This document shows positions 29,643 through 40,164 of a stretch of 64,000 nt of DNA, one piece after another. Origin of the DNA: Anisakis pegreffii (taxonomy: Eukaryota; Nematoda; Chromadorea; Rhabditida; Anisakidae); the NCBI GenBank assembly GCA_035041965.1, contig JAPYMA010000328.1, forward strand, positions 124,001 to 188,000. The letters are read 5' to 3'. The translations under genes and the position numbers were made by a program. Numbering within the stretch: the stretch's first letter is position 1; the number at the start of each line of letters is the position of its first letter. The notes beneath the pieces are model-generated. The model searched no databases, was not told the origin of the DNA, and saw only the letters and a list, made by a program, of their open reading frames with translations.

Positions 29643-32383
29643 TTGTGTATAGTTGTTCCGTCAGTGGTCACATTCGTCAGTTATTCGAATCGCCCAGAGT
29701 CTGATTGAATTGGTGTTCATACCGCCATGATCGCTAAATTGTTCGGTGTTGCAGACCGTGTGAAGTGAGAAACAAACGAAATTTCAAATATACCTCATTT
29801 GAATGCGTCAAACGCTATCTAACTCAAAGTTTTTGTTCAAAATGATATCTTCATCTAACTCAATTCTATGTTCTATGATATATCTAATTCACTTGTTTGT
29901 ATAGAGTGTACATAATGGCATTGGGTCGGGGACCTCGAACGCTGCCTAGCTACCGAGGGTCCTCGGTCTACCTCGTACATTTGAAGGCCGCGATTTCAGA
30001 AACCCCGAGAACAATTTTTTGGCTGTACCGGCCCTCCTTTAAAAGATTCTGAATTTCAAATCTATATCTCGACCACGGCATTTATTTTTTGAAGGTTTTG
30101 TTGAATGACGGAATTTTACATAATTTTGGTAATATCCTCATCTTAAATTGCGCATCAGTCGTTCTCAGTTCGTTCATATTCACTATCAGTGATATTTGTT
30201 ATAAATCATTACATAACAGCGCCATCTTGGCTTCTTTCTTCAGACAGCAAAAATTGCGTAATGTTATCACTTTTGCTCCATCCTCCATCATCACCACTGC
30301 TTTGTCTTCAGCCCCGAGATCATCCCGAATTGAAAACTAATGTAGAATCTAATCATGTGACTAGAAAACGATCAGGATTTTGCAAACACTTGTGATATTA
30401 CATGCTAGAAGCAAGGTACACGTGATCTTTGGTCATTTATCAATGGAAAGGGTAAATTCCGCATGCCATAAGCTTTCTCCAGTTCTGTTCAATCGTGTTC
30501 AGAGCGATGTCATTTGCGTTGTTGCTACCTGTAACTTATATGAACATTCTAGTTTGAATTGCTTTCTACAAGGTTCGAACACATTTAGACTTTTTTATTA
30601 CGTTTGAATCTTATACTTTACACTTTGCATCACTAAGCGTTGTGATTTCTTTCTATCTTTTTGCTTACCTATTCTATTGAGTATTTGTTTCTTCGCTTAA
30701 ATTCAGCGTTTTCATTGTTTCCATCGATTCGGCACATTCAAGTTTTGTGTTCGATGAACTAAATCAGATTGTTAGCGTTTTGGAATTACTGAGCAGGGAA
30801 TGTCGCTGGTTCGACTCCTGTTTGCGCAAAACCCGATATCCTCCGTTTGAAATACTCTCTGGTGGATGATTACTTGCACTCGGCCTCATTGCATCTTCTG
30901 CTCTGGTAGAAATCTTTCCTCGTTCATCTGAATGCATATTCGATCGATTGAATTGAATCATACGAACATACTCACAGACCTACCCGCAGAGCGTAATGAG
31001 ACCTGAGTGTTTGCAGCAAAGGGCCGGAAGCAATAGGATTTATATCGGTTTTTCTACCAGATCTTCTCGCTCTTTCGAGTCTGATCAAAATTTTCTGAAT
31101 ACTGAAGGCAGATTCCAAGCTAAAGTTGGTTTAGTTCGGAGTGTTTTCTGCATCCGTCACAGTAATTCAATGTATTATAATTCATCAACAATCACCAGAT
31201 GTATTTGACAGAAAATTATTGAATATATTCAATCAGAAAATGGGTTCACAATTTTCATTTGATTCACCATGAGACGGATTTTGCATTGTTGTTGTTCCAC
31301 GTTATTCTCATGTTCCAACTACTTCATTTGCTTTCAACATGATTATTTCAGTGATTTTGTTTTGCTCCCATTTCTTCTCAGTCATTGTCATCACCGTCAT
31401 TCTACCTACAAATGCGTATCTACTTCTCCGATCAATAATCCCAATGAACCTCTTATCTTTATCGATTCACATCAATTCTGAATCCAATCCTACCTCTCAT
31501 CACCGTAAATCTGAAAATTGAGTAATACACGCAATACTCTACCTCATTTATAGTTGGTTTTTGCTTACCTCAACCGATAATATTCTTCAATTTTCTTCCT
31601 ATGATTCGGTCTCTTCATAACTGTAGCTGTTGAAATATGACAATAATTAACAGTAGTATTTCAGCATCGTTTGTTGATTTTGTATGGATTTTATCTCAGC
31701 TTTTCTTTTGTTTTGTTGCAACAACTACATTGCTATTGCCACTACCTTGATTTATTATTATTACGATGACTACCTTCATTAACTGTTGTCAAAATGGAAT
31801 TGTTTTTACTCGTGAAGAATTCTGTCGTTATATCTTGAAAAGATAAACATGGTATGCTGTTCGTGCCTTCTGCGATATTCTGTTATGGTTAGATTGTACT
31901 GGTTTTTGGATTCTTCAAGAATTTCGAGCATGTTTTGCTCTCATTTTCATTCATATGTTTTCACTTTGCTCTAGGTTTTTGTTTTGTTGTTTTTTTTTTT
32001 GCAGTGATTGTAAATAATTTCTTAAAACTGCTTGTGATATTCAACTTATTTTTTCGAATAAACCATATGAAGTGTTTCATCTTATTATCGTACGATTGAA
32101 ACTGTATGTACATAAATAGATTCACATTCTTGCCCTTGTGTTCGCATACGTTGAATGAATATTAAGGAGGAAAGTAGTGAAAACAAATAATTTCATGTTT
32201 ACTGGAATATCGCTAATTTTTTGAAGAGAAGGATATGAATGTGCAAAAAATGTAATTTGTGGACGTAAAAGTATGCTCGTGATGAGTCGTAACAGTTCAA
32301 GCAATTAAATAAAACTTTGCCAGTATTCGTTTGAAAATTGTGGTATTTTTTCAGTGGTTGACTCATTTATTTTACAAAACGCT
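29643..32383. other. Intergenic region downstream of the nuclear receptor
   Basis: No supported gene. There is a GC-richer patch near 29925-30045 with CCTCGG/CCGAGG inverted words. A tRNA-like GGTTCGACTCC box near 30808 is not part of a foldable tRNA. Otherwise it is AT-rich filler. Confidence 0.4.
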
Positions 32384-32542
32384 CACAATCAGATCAGTCA
32401 TTTATCAAAGCCAAAAATTTAACGAGATCAGCTCATGCGCTGTAAAAATCCCACTTGATTTTTTACTTCCATAATATCTTCGACACGTATTAGAGATCAG
32501 TTTTTGGGAATCTAAAGTACTGCGATCGTTTAACTACGATCA
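32384..32542 (-). pseudogene. Duplicated fragment of the CRAL-TRIO/GOLD gene, split by a hAT insertion
   Basis: About 150 bases match 35719-35866, which is intron 6 of the CRAL-TRIO/GOLD gene next door, down to the last bases before the GOLD exon. Shared anchors are CATTTATCAAAGCCAA, AAAAATCCCACTTGAT, CTTCGACACGTATTAGAGAT and TTTTTGGGAATCTAAA. The match stops at the hAT insertion. Beyond the hAT, sequence at 34157-34190 weakly resembles the start of the GOLD exon region, so the element probably landed in a decaying duplicate. Confidence 0.7.
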
Positions 32543-32550
32543 GTTTAACG

Positions 32551-34148
32551 CAGTGTTGGGCGCGCTATCGAAGAACGATAGCGCGCTATCGCTATTCCGC
32601 TATCGAAAAGACTTCCGCTGGTCCGCTACCGCTATCGCTATTACCCACCGAATCGATAGCGGAGCGCTATCGCTACCGCTACCGCTATCGCTATCGCTAT
32701 CGCCTACTTTAAAAACCTCATTACACCACTAAATGATTCAAAACTTTCATTAATCAACACGCATTTTTGAATTAAATGTGAGAAACATTACCGAAGTAGA
32801 CTTTCACGAGAAAATAAATTTTATTTTATGACAATAGGACATATTTAAACATTAAAAAAATTTAAAACAATAGAACACAAACAACATTAAAACAACAACA
32901 GCATCATTAAAAAAGGCCACAACAAAACATCTTAACAGCAAAAACATCATCGAAAGTTTATCAGTCACTTTCGAAAACTATGTCAGTGAACCGAATGTCA
33001 TATCAATAGGTTTGGTTAACAACATATTGTGAAAAAACGACAACAACAGAAACATACAAACTATATCAGCACACCGAATATTATATCAATAAATTTGGTC
33101 AACAGCATGTTATATAAAAACAACAATAACAGACACACATAAACTATATTAGCACATCGAATATTATATCAATAAATTTTGTCAACAGCACATTATGAAG
33201 AAACAACAGGAACATAACAAAAAACCGCAACAGTATTATCATCAAAAAATGTTCTTCGTAGGGTATTGTCACAAAAAGATCCCCTTTTTCCTGAAGTATC
33301 ATCACCAAAAATCCTCTCCTTCCTAAAGTGCCACTTTCGAAAACTACCTCACAATCAGTGAGTCGAATGTCATATCATTAAATTTGGTCGACAGCATGTT
33401 ATAAAAAAACAACAACAGAAACACAACAGCATGAAACACAACAGTTCAACAGCGAAAACATCATCAAAACAGCGCCCAAAATGCTCATAATTTCTCGTTT
33501 CCTTTGATAAACATCAACATATTGAATAATCTATCGGAAATTCTCGACCGCTTCGCTCGCATGATATCCTTTCCTAGCGAAAACATGCGCTCCACTGGTG
33601 CCCCAGAAGGCATGGCTGTGTTATATCTGAAAATTTTTAACTACTTGAAGTCATGCTAGAGGTATTAATATCTGAAGTAGAAACAATAGGTGATGAACAA
33701 GTATTGTTAAAACAAGCATGGAAAACATTATAAAGTAGCTAAAACAAGTATGACCAACAATATGTGGACCTGATAAACAGTTTAACGAAGCGCGTGTCAT
33801 TCATAAAAGTTGCATCCCCCAGACTATTTTCGAGTTCTCCATCTAACCATTCTTCAGCGATCTTTTTTGCTCTCTTTTTCAAGGACTTTTCGTGCGATTT
33901 GTCGACAGGCGTTGATATAACGCCGAAGAAGTCATGATTGCTTGTTGTTGTAACAGATTCTGTACTGTAAATAAACTGATAGCGGAAGATAGCGGAATAT
34001 AGCGGAGGTTGCTCGCTATCGAACAGCGATAGCGCCGTTCCCGCTATCGCTATTCCGCTATTCACTTGAACTTCCGATATCGCTATTCCGCTATTCCGCT
34101 ATTCGCTATTAGCGGACTAGCGGAATAGCGCGCTATTGCCCAACACTG
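32551..34148 (-). mobile_element. hAT transposon, copy A (1.6 kb, internally deleted)
   Basis: The ends are CAGTGTTGGGC and GCCCAACACTG, with exact 8-bp target duplications GTTTAACG at 32543-32550 and 34149-34156: a textbook hAT insertion. Both ends carry long subterminal arrays of CGCTATCGCTATTCCGCTAT-like words, probably transposase binding sites. Between about 32710 and 33480 lies ACA-rich non-coding sequence. Only the C-terminal exons of a transposase remain on the minus strand (33485-33966); no zinc-finger BED or catalytic core is present, so it is non-autonomous. Confidence 0.93.
33485..33966 (-). pseudogene. hAT transposase C-terminal remnant (dimerisation domain)
   Basis: Two minus-strand exons, about 33770-33966 and 33485-33626, join in phase. 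The second encodes SGAPVERMFSLGKDIMR and RISDRLFNMLMFIKGN before a TGA, matching the conserved hAT C-terminal dimerisation motif. The upstream exon is lysine-rich (KSLKKRAKKIAEEW) and unremarkable. The N-terminal and catalytic parts are missing, so no active enzyme is encoded. The upstream limit of the first exon is uncertain. Confidence 0.85.
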
Positions 34149-34277
34149 GTTTAACGAAATCCGGCATCGAAAAGCATAGCATTAGGAAGTTCGCTAATAA
34201 TAATCATTAATAAGAACGCATGTTCACCAGGAGTCTCTCTCAATGATTTGATGTACCACATGCGTTTGATGTTTACC

Positions 34278-34315
34278 TACAAAATATGTTGACATATACA
34301 AAATATGTTGACATA
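34278..34315 (+). repeat. Tandem duplication of a 19-bp unit next to hAT copy B
   Basis: TACAAAATATGTTGACATA occurs twice in immediate succession, ending two bases before the left end of the second hAT element. Confidence 0.85.
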
Positions 34316-34317
34316 GG

Positions 34318-35325
34318 CAGTGTTGGGCAAAAGCGCGCTATTCCGCTAGTCCGCTAATAGCGAATAGCGACATCGGAAGTTCGAGTGAATAGCGGAATAG
34401 CGACAGCTGGAACGGCGCTATCACTGCTCGATAGCGGGCAACTTCCGCTATATTCCGCTATCTTCCGCTATCAGTTTATTTACAAGTGAATGTATAGTCA
34501 CTGAGATGCGTAATCATTGAGATATCACCAAGTATCATCACCAGAAATCCCCTCCTTAGGAAGGAGGGGATTTTTGGTGATGATACTTTAGGAAAAAGGG
34601 GATCTTTTTGTGACAATACCCTACGAAGAACATTTTTTGATGATAATACTGTTGCGGTTTTTTGTTATGTTCCTGTTGTTTCTTCATAATGTGCTGTTGA
34701 CAAAATTTATTGATATAATATTCGATGTGCTAATATAGTTTATGTGTGTCTGTTATTGTTGTTTTTATATAACATGCTGTTGACCAAATTTATTGATATA
34801 ATATTCGGTGTGCTGATATAGTTTGTATGTTTCTGTTGTTGTCGTTTTTTCACAATATGTTGTTAACCAAACCTATTGATATGACATTCGGTTCACTGAC
34901 ATAGTTTTCGAAAGTGACTGATAAACTTTCGATGATGTTTTTGCTGTTAAGATGTTTTGTTGTGGCCTTTTTTAATGATGCTGTTGTTGTTTTAATGTTG
35001 TTTGTGTTCTATTGTTTTAAATTTTTTTAATGTTTAAATATGTCCTATTGTCATAAAATAAAATTTATTTTCTCGTGAAAATCTACTTTCGTAATGTTTC
35101 TCACATTTAATTCAAAAATGCGTGTTGATTAATGAAAATTTTGAATCATTTAGTGGTGTAACGAGGTTTTTAAAGTAGGCGATGGCGATAGCGATAACGG
35201 TAGCGATAGCGCTCCGCTATCGATTCGGTGGGTAATAGCGATAGCGGTAGCGGACTAGCGGAAGTCTTTTCGATAGCGGAATAGCGATAGCGCGCTATCG
35301 TTCTTCGATAGCGCGCCCAACACTG
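34318..35325 (+). mobile_element. hAT transposon, copy B (1.0 kb, no transposase)
   Basis: This is the same family as copy A in opposite orientation, bounded by CAGTGTTGGGC and GCCCAACACTG. It retains both subterminal arrays and the ACA/TGT-rich section that mirrors 32711-33300, but lacks the transposase exons; the deletion junction is near 34545, where a short palindrome CCCCTCCTTAGGAAGGAGGGG sits. Flanks GACATAGG and TTGATAGG match only partly, so the target duplication is decayed or rearranged. It ends 14 bases from the polyadenylation signal of the CRAL-TRIO/GOLD gene. Confidence 0.88.
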
Positions 35326-35338
35326 TTGATAGGATAAG

Positions 35339-35344
35339 TTTATT
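35339..35344 (-). terminator. Polyadenylation signal of the CRAL-TRIO/GOLD gene
   Basis: On the minus strand this reads AATAAA, 37 bases after the TGA stop. Confidence 0.65.
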
Positions 35345-35380
35345 GGAATGTATCGTGCATATAGTATCGATCATTTATCA

Positions 35381-38300
35381 TCAAAAATCAGGCGGATATA
35401 AATGTTTATCACAAATATTTGCATAAATATGTATCTTGAGCGTATGAAGCCATGCTTTTTCATTCGTAAACCAAAATTTATATACACCGGTCTGTTCGGC
35501 AACGAACGAGTGTGTTATGGGCACATAAGTGGGACCGATCACCGTTGCGAAACACGGATAGATAGCTCTCATCCTGAAATGTCCGCAAAATTATCTTATA
35601 ACTGATAAACGCAGTGAGTCTGTTAGTGGGATATCGCGTATGCGTCTTTCACGTAATAACGGTCCACAGTACTTCTAGTTTTGAAACGAATTTCAACTGA
35701 TTTAAATGCCTGGGGTGATCCGTCATTTATCAAAGCCAATAATTAAACGGAGTCAGCTTATGCGTTGTAAAAATCCCACTTGATCCTTTACTTCCAAATT
35801 ATCTTCGACACGTATTAGAGATGAGTTTTTGGGAATCTAAAATGCTGCGATCGTTGGATCGAAAGAATACCAACTTCTTAAAATCCTCTTCGTTCTCATC
35901 TTCAGTAAAATAAACTCCGCCAGCATAGTTTCCATCGCATATAACCCATGTGTTAACGATATCGCCCTTGTTGGCTTTATAACAAAAGAATCTGCTCTGA
36001 CGTGGAGCAATGTGTACCTCTTTTGCACCTTCAGGGATCTGAAATCTTTTTTTAAAATGTTCGTCGACGAATGACTGTTGATTAACAGTTATTTGTGCTC
36101 TTTACGAACCGATCAAGAGCGGACTCAAATGCGATTGAATCTTTGATTGATTGAATCTTTGAGAAGATCATTCAAATCCGTGATCTTCTTTGTCGCAATA
36201 ATCGAAAAATGCAACTGAAGAAGCGTTACAAATTCAGGAATGCAGACGATAAAGTCAAAATCCTATATTATATATTTATCGCTATCGTAACCACTGCAAA
36301 AGTTTCGCACTATGTTGTCATCACAAAATGCTGATAGAGCACAGCGAAAGATGGCATACCTTCAGCTTGTAGAATTTATCTGATGTGAGCTCGAGAGGCT
36401 TCTCAACAGCGGCTTTAAACAAATCCTCTCCATGCAGATTCCAGAAACTTGGTAGCACACTGGGATCTGCATAGGCCAGAATCTCTTTGCGCCAATTCGA
36501 TGGACTCAAAAGATGAACCTGAACAGGATGAATTCCGTGCCAGAAAATGAATTTTTTTCCTCTCGACATTCTATCGGCTTTTCAGGATGTTTTCATCTTG
36601 ATATTCTCTGCTTCGCTTAGAATTAGGTCGAGTTCATGGCTCAATTTAGAACTCATGTTCAGTCACTTCTTCGGCTGATTGCGATAATTTAGAATGTTTC
36701 AATACATACTTTCCGCTGAAAATAACTTGGTATCAGGGGTCGTAATGTTTTCCAAATGGCATAAGCAAACACTGGAACGTTGATGACAACAACTTGTTTG
36801 ATCACTTGAACGTATTGTTGATCCAGAAATTCAGCCACATTCCTCAGATGTCCCGCACAAAACTGATAAAGACTCATCGTGTATTTCAGATCTGTCAGAT
36901 CCAGAATGAACATCGCTGATGCTTGCTCACCTAAAGAAAATATGCTACGAATCCCATCAAAAAAGCGGTGATTTAAGGGAACAGGAGAGGTCTGACGCAG
37001 TGCGTGACCGGTCAATCTGCCTAAAGACATTTAGCCTAACGACAGTTTGCCTAAAGACACACTGCCCAACGGACAGTTTGCCTAACTTACGGTTTTTTAA
37101 ATGGATATTTCGCCTAACAGGCAGGTTAGGCAAACTGTTTGTTAGACAAACTGTCCGTTAGGCAAAATGTTCATTAGGCAAAATGTCCGTTAGGCAAAAT
37201 GTCCGTTAGGCAAAATGTCCGTTACGCAAAATGTCCGTTCGGCAAACTGTCCGTTAGGCAAACTGTCCGTTAGGCAAACTGTCCGTCAGGCAATGTGTCT
37301 TTAGGCAAACTGTCGTTAGGCTAAATGCCTTTAGGCAAATTGACCGGGTACCAAGTAGTGTGGTGCGGGAGTTGGGAAATTTCAGGGAGCCCATTCCCGA
37401 CAATTTTTCAGCCGACCTTTTTGGGTCCTCGAATGCAAAATTTCGTCCCCAATTTTCCCCGTCCCCGACTTTTTTCAGTCCCCGCACCACACTAGTCTGA
37501 AGCACAAAATCAATGCAGCGAGAGAATGGGATAAATTATCATTGCACAGCAACGAAAGAAATGCAAAGTTTTAAGATCGATTATAGAAACGAATCGTGGT
37601 GTTTTAAGGCGATTTCACGAACGTTTTTTGGAATACGATAGTGTTGGGTCAGCGATCACCGACGGTTTTGCGGTAGTCCCCGATCGTTGGTGAATACCGA
37701 GTTGCGGTAATCATCGACCGATTGGTGATTACCGACCGCAACCGACAAGACTCGTTCGGTCGGTGACCGTGGCAAATTGCCCCGCGGTTGCAACCGATCG
37801 GCAACCGACCGACGCTCAAAATTATGTGGTCGGTGAATACCGAGTTGCGGTAATCACCGACATGGCTCTCGGTCGGTGATGACCAAGAAAAATCTTGCGG
37901 TTCCGAACACTAGAATACGATATGTTGTGCCGTTATGAGCTGATTGTTACCTGTTTGAGCTTCAGCTTTCATCATCTCAGCGAGCATACACTCAAAATCT
38001 GGTATCGATACTAAACGAGCGAAATCCAGAATTGAGTATGTACGTAGTAATCCTTCGTAGTTGACACGTCCACACTGAAATGCTTAACTGCGTTTGGGAA
38101 TGGCAATGTTTTACCAGTTAGTTCTATGTTACAAGTAGACTGTAATCGCGATAAATCACATCTTGGCTCTAGCTTAGGCTGAAGCTCGTTCGGAAAGTCT
38201 TCTATGTGTTCATCAGATATCTCACCACTGATATGAGCCTCAGCCTAAGCCTAAACACGGATATGGTCTATCGCATACGGCTTCTCGTTTCGCCACTTCA

Positions 38301-40164
38301 TATAGGCTTGAATTCTGAACTAGGTTATAATCGATCAAAATGTTCGAAATTGAACAAAAAGTAATTACTTTTAGCACTTTCTGATGAAGTATGAATTAAG
38401 TCGTTCGTTAAACTGTATTACGATTACTTATTTTTCTGGCAGCATACGACCCTTATGAATTAAGAGACTTTCTAACAGAGCCGGAGGCAGATATTCATGA
38501 CATCCTTGTACTGATCAGGTTTGGACTGATAAGTGAGTTTGACTGGAACTCACCTGTTCTATTTGAACAACGGTATTTTTCAACACTTTCGAGTAGCCAG
38601 TTAAACCATTTGGCACATATTTGTGTAGCATATGATTCCTTGATCGCTTATGCATTTCATCAAGTTTCCAATAAGAGTTCCTTCAATGTGGTAGTAATCA
38701 CTTCAATGCGATCGCCAATTTCTCAAACCCATAAAATTTTCATCGCTCCTTCATGAACAAACCACCCATAAAACTATTTCGTTGTGCTGTCGTTAGAACA
38801 AAAATCATTCAAGAGTAATGCCACTTTCGACTGACTGTTCATAAATTTACAATGTTTATGAAGGCGTCGAGTGTACGCATCAATAACCACCACTACAATA
38901 ACAAAACACTCAGGTAATCATGGAATGTGCTCATAATCTCCGGTGCCTCATCACTCTTTCGCTTGCAATTATGATTAACGAGTGTGTTTAAGAGAGCAAT
39001 GCGTGTCGCAGCAAGATCGTTTCGAATCTAGTGAATGCCGTCATATGCCATTTACACTACATTAAAATATAATTCAGTGAATGCATTTGTGAATAGTTTA
39101 ATTTGTTTAAAAATTTCAAAAGAGCAAAAAATCAATGTTTGACTGAGCTCGTAAACAATTTCGACACTGCTTTAAACATTTTAAGTGACAGTTTGCTTGC
39201 TTGCTATTAAATCATAATAGGCAGTTCAAAATATTACTCCTTCGTTATTCACTGACTCAGTTTATGGACCTTACAAGCCGACAATACGTTTATGCAAAAA
39301 GAATTCATTTGAAGTGGTAATGATCAATTCAGTGCTATCACTTACTTTCCGACCCACAAAATTTCCAATGTTTAGAATGAATTGGAAATTTTGTGGGTCT
39401 GAGAAATAGGTGATAGCACTGAATTGAAAGAATTGGAGAAGTTAAAAGAAGACTGATTTGAGTTATTTTAACGCATCAAAATAGAACATTTATGATGCAA
39501 ATCTCATTTCGCGAAACATCAATCAATCGAAGTCTCCAACAATGACGAAAGCAATTATCTAAACTGGTTTCTAGCAAAAAGGCATCAGTGACGCGCACTT
39601 CTATTTACAAAAACACACTTACAACGCAACACATGTTTCCATCAAGTGAAAACGAACGAACTCATACGAACGTCATAAATTTGTGATTGGTTTATTGTGT
39701 TCCGCGAAAATTTCATTCATCATAAACAGTTTCCTTGGACGTTGACCTGTTTATAATTTTACTGAGCTGAACTATCAAAGCAATTTATCAAATTTGTTTG
39801 AAACTTTTTTTCCGATATGAAGTTAAAGTTCGAACAAGGTTTGTCGAACTGCTTTTCATGCACTAATCGAACACTGAGCTGGATAATTTTGCCCGATGAG
39901 TGATTTAACAAATGACTTTTGAAACTCAAATTAAGAGAACATATTGAAGTGGTTTAAATGGAAAACACTCATATACCTCATCTCAAGATGTTTTCTGAGT
40001 TTACTGGCTACGTGTTCAATTGATCCATCCACGCCTTGTATCCATCTGAGTAAGTTGAAATCCGTATCGTAATATTCACTCAGCTCATCCTTTACCAACG
40101 AACGCAACTGTGCGATTTTTTCTCGCTCTTCTTTGGTCAGCGATGCCGGCACTGGTTGAACCAT
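35381..40164 (-). CDS. CRAL-TRIO and GOLD domain protein (Sec14-like, CTG family)
   Basis: Seven minus-strand exons join in phase to 391 residues: 39977-40164, 38554-38680, 37951-38074, 36710-36930, 36360-36518, 35875-36038, 35381-35573. An N-terminal helical CRAL-TRIO-N segment (LRSLVKDELSEYYDTDFNLL) leads into a Sec14-type lipid-binding domain with YWKLDEM, YVPNGLTG, FILDLTDLKY (about 150-160), VVVINVPVFAYAIWKTLRPL and LLSPSNWRKEIL. From about residue 274 a GOLD beta-sandwich follows (GDIVNTWVICDGNYAGGVYF; QTGVYKFWFTNEKAWLHTL). Relatives (SEC14L2-4, C. elegans CTG proteins) carry hydrophobic ligands or phosphoinositides between membranes; the exact ligand cannot be read here. No signal peptide, so cytosolic. 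The donor at 35875 was chosen over the one at 35871 because only it keeps the GOLD frame. Intron 4 (36931-37950) is largely transposons, and intron 1 contains a hairpin repeat. Confidence 0.92.
37004..37352 (-). mobile_element. Fold-back element built of TTAGGCA-containing units, copy 1
   Basis: The left part consists of units such as TTTGCCTAACGGACAG and the right part of their reverse complements (CTGTCCGTTAGGCAAA), repeated about every 20 bases, so the element can fold into a long imperfect hairpin. The ends read GTGACCGGTCAAT and ATTGACCGGGTACC. Copy 2 at 45136-45412 has the same two ends in opposite order, fixing the element limits. No coding capacity. It lies in intron 4 of the CRAL-TRIO/GOLD gene. 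Confidence 0.88.
37356..37494. mobile_element. Short hAT-like MITE, 139 bp
   Basis: The terminal inverted repeats are TAGTGTGGTGCGGG and CCCGCACCACACTA, exact. Flanking octamers GTACCAAG and GTCTGAAG agree at 5 of 8 positions, so the target duplication is degenerate or absent. The interior is GC-rich with CCCGAC/GTCGGG words and non-coding. Confidence 0.75.
37639..37912. mobile_element. hAT-like MITE with CGGTCGGTGA subrepeats, 274 bp
   Basis: It starts TAGTGTTGGG and ends TTCCGAACACTA, flanked by perfect 8-bp repeats GAATACGA (37631-37638 and 37913-37920). The interior contains many direct and inverted copies of CCGACCG, TCGGTGAT and GAGTTGCGGTAAT(C)A words. Non-coding. It lies in the same intron as the fold-back element and the 139-bp MITE. 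Confidence 0.88.
39325..39426. repeat. Long hairpin in intron 1 of the CRAL-TRIO/GOLD gene
   Basis: Arms of about 45 bases (39325-39369 and 39381-39426) are near-complementary, with an 11-base loop; landmarks are CAATTCAGTGCTATCACTTA and its complement. A single related half-copy lies at about 38690-38743 in the same intron (AATCACTTCAATGCGATCGC), suggesting a dispersed small element. Confidence 0.8.

Noticed and set aside
36121..36180. Direct GATTGAATCTTTGA repeat in an intron of the CRAL-TRIO/GOLD gene.
   Set aside because: Only a two-fold local slippage of about a dozen bases, with no wider structure.
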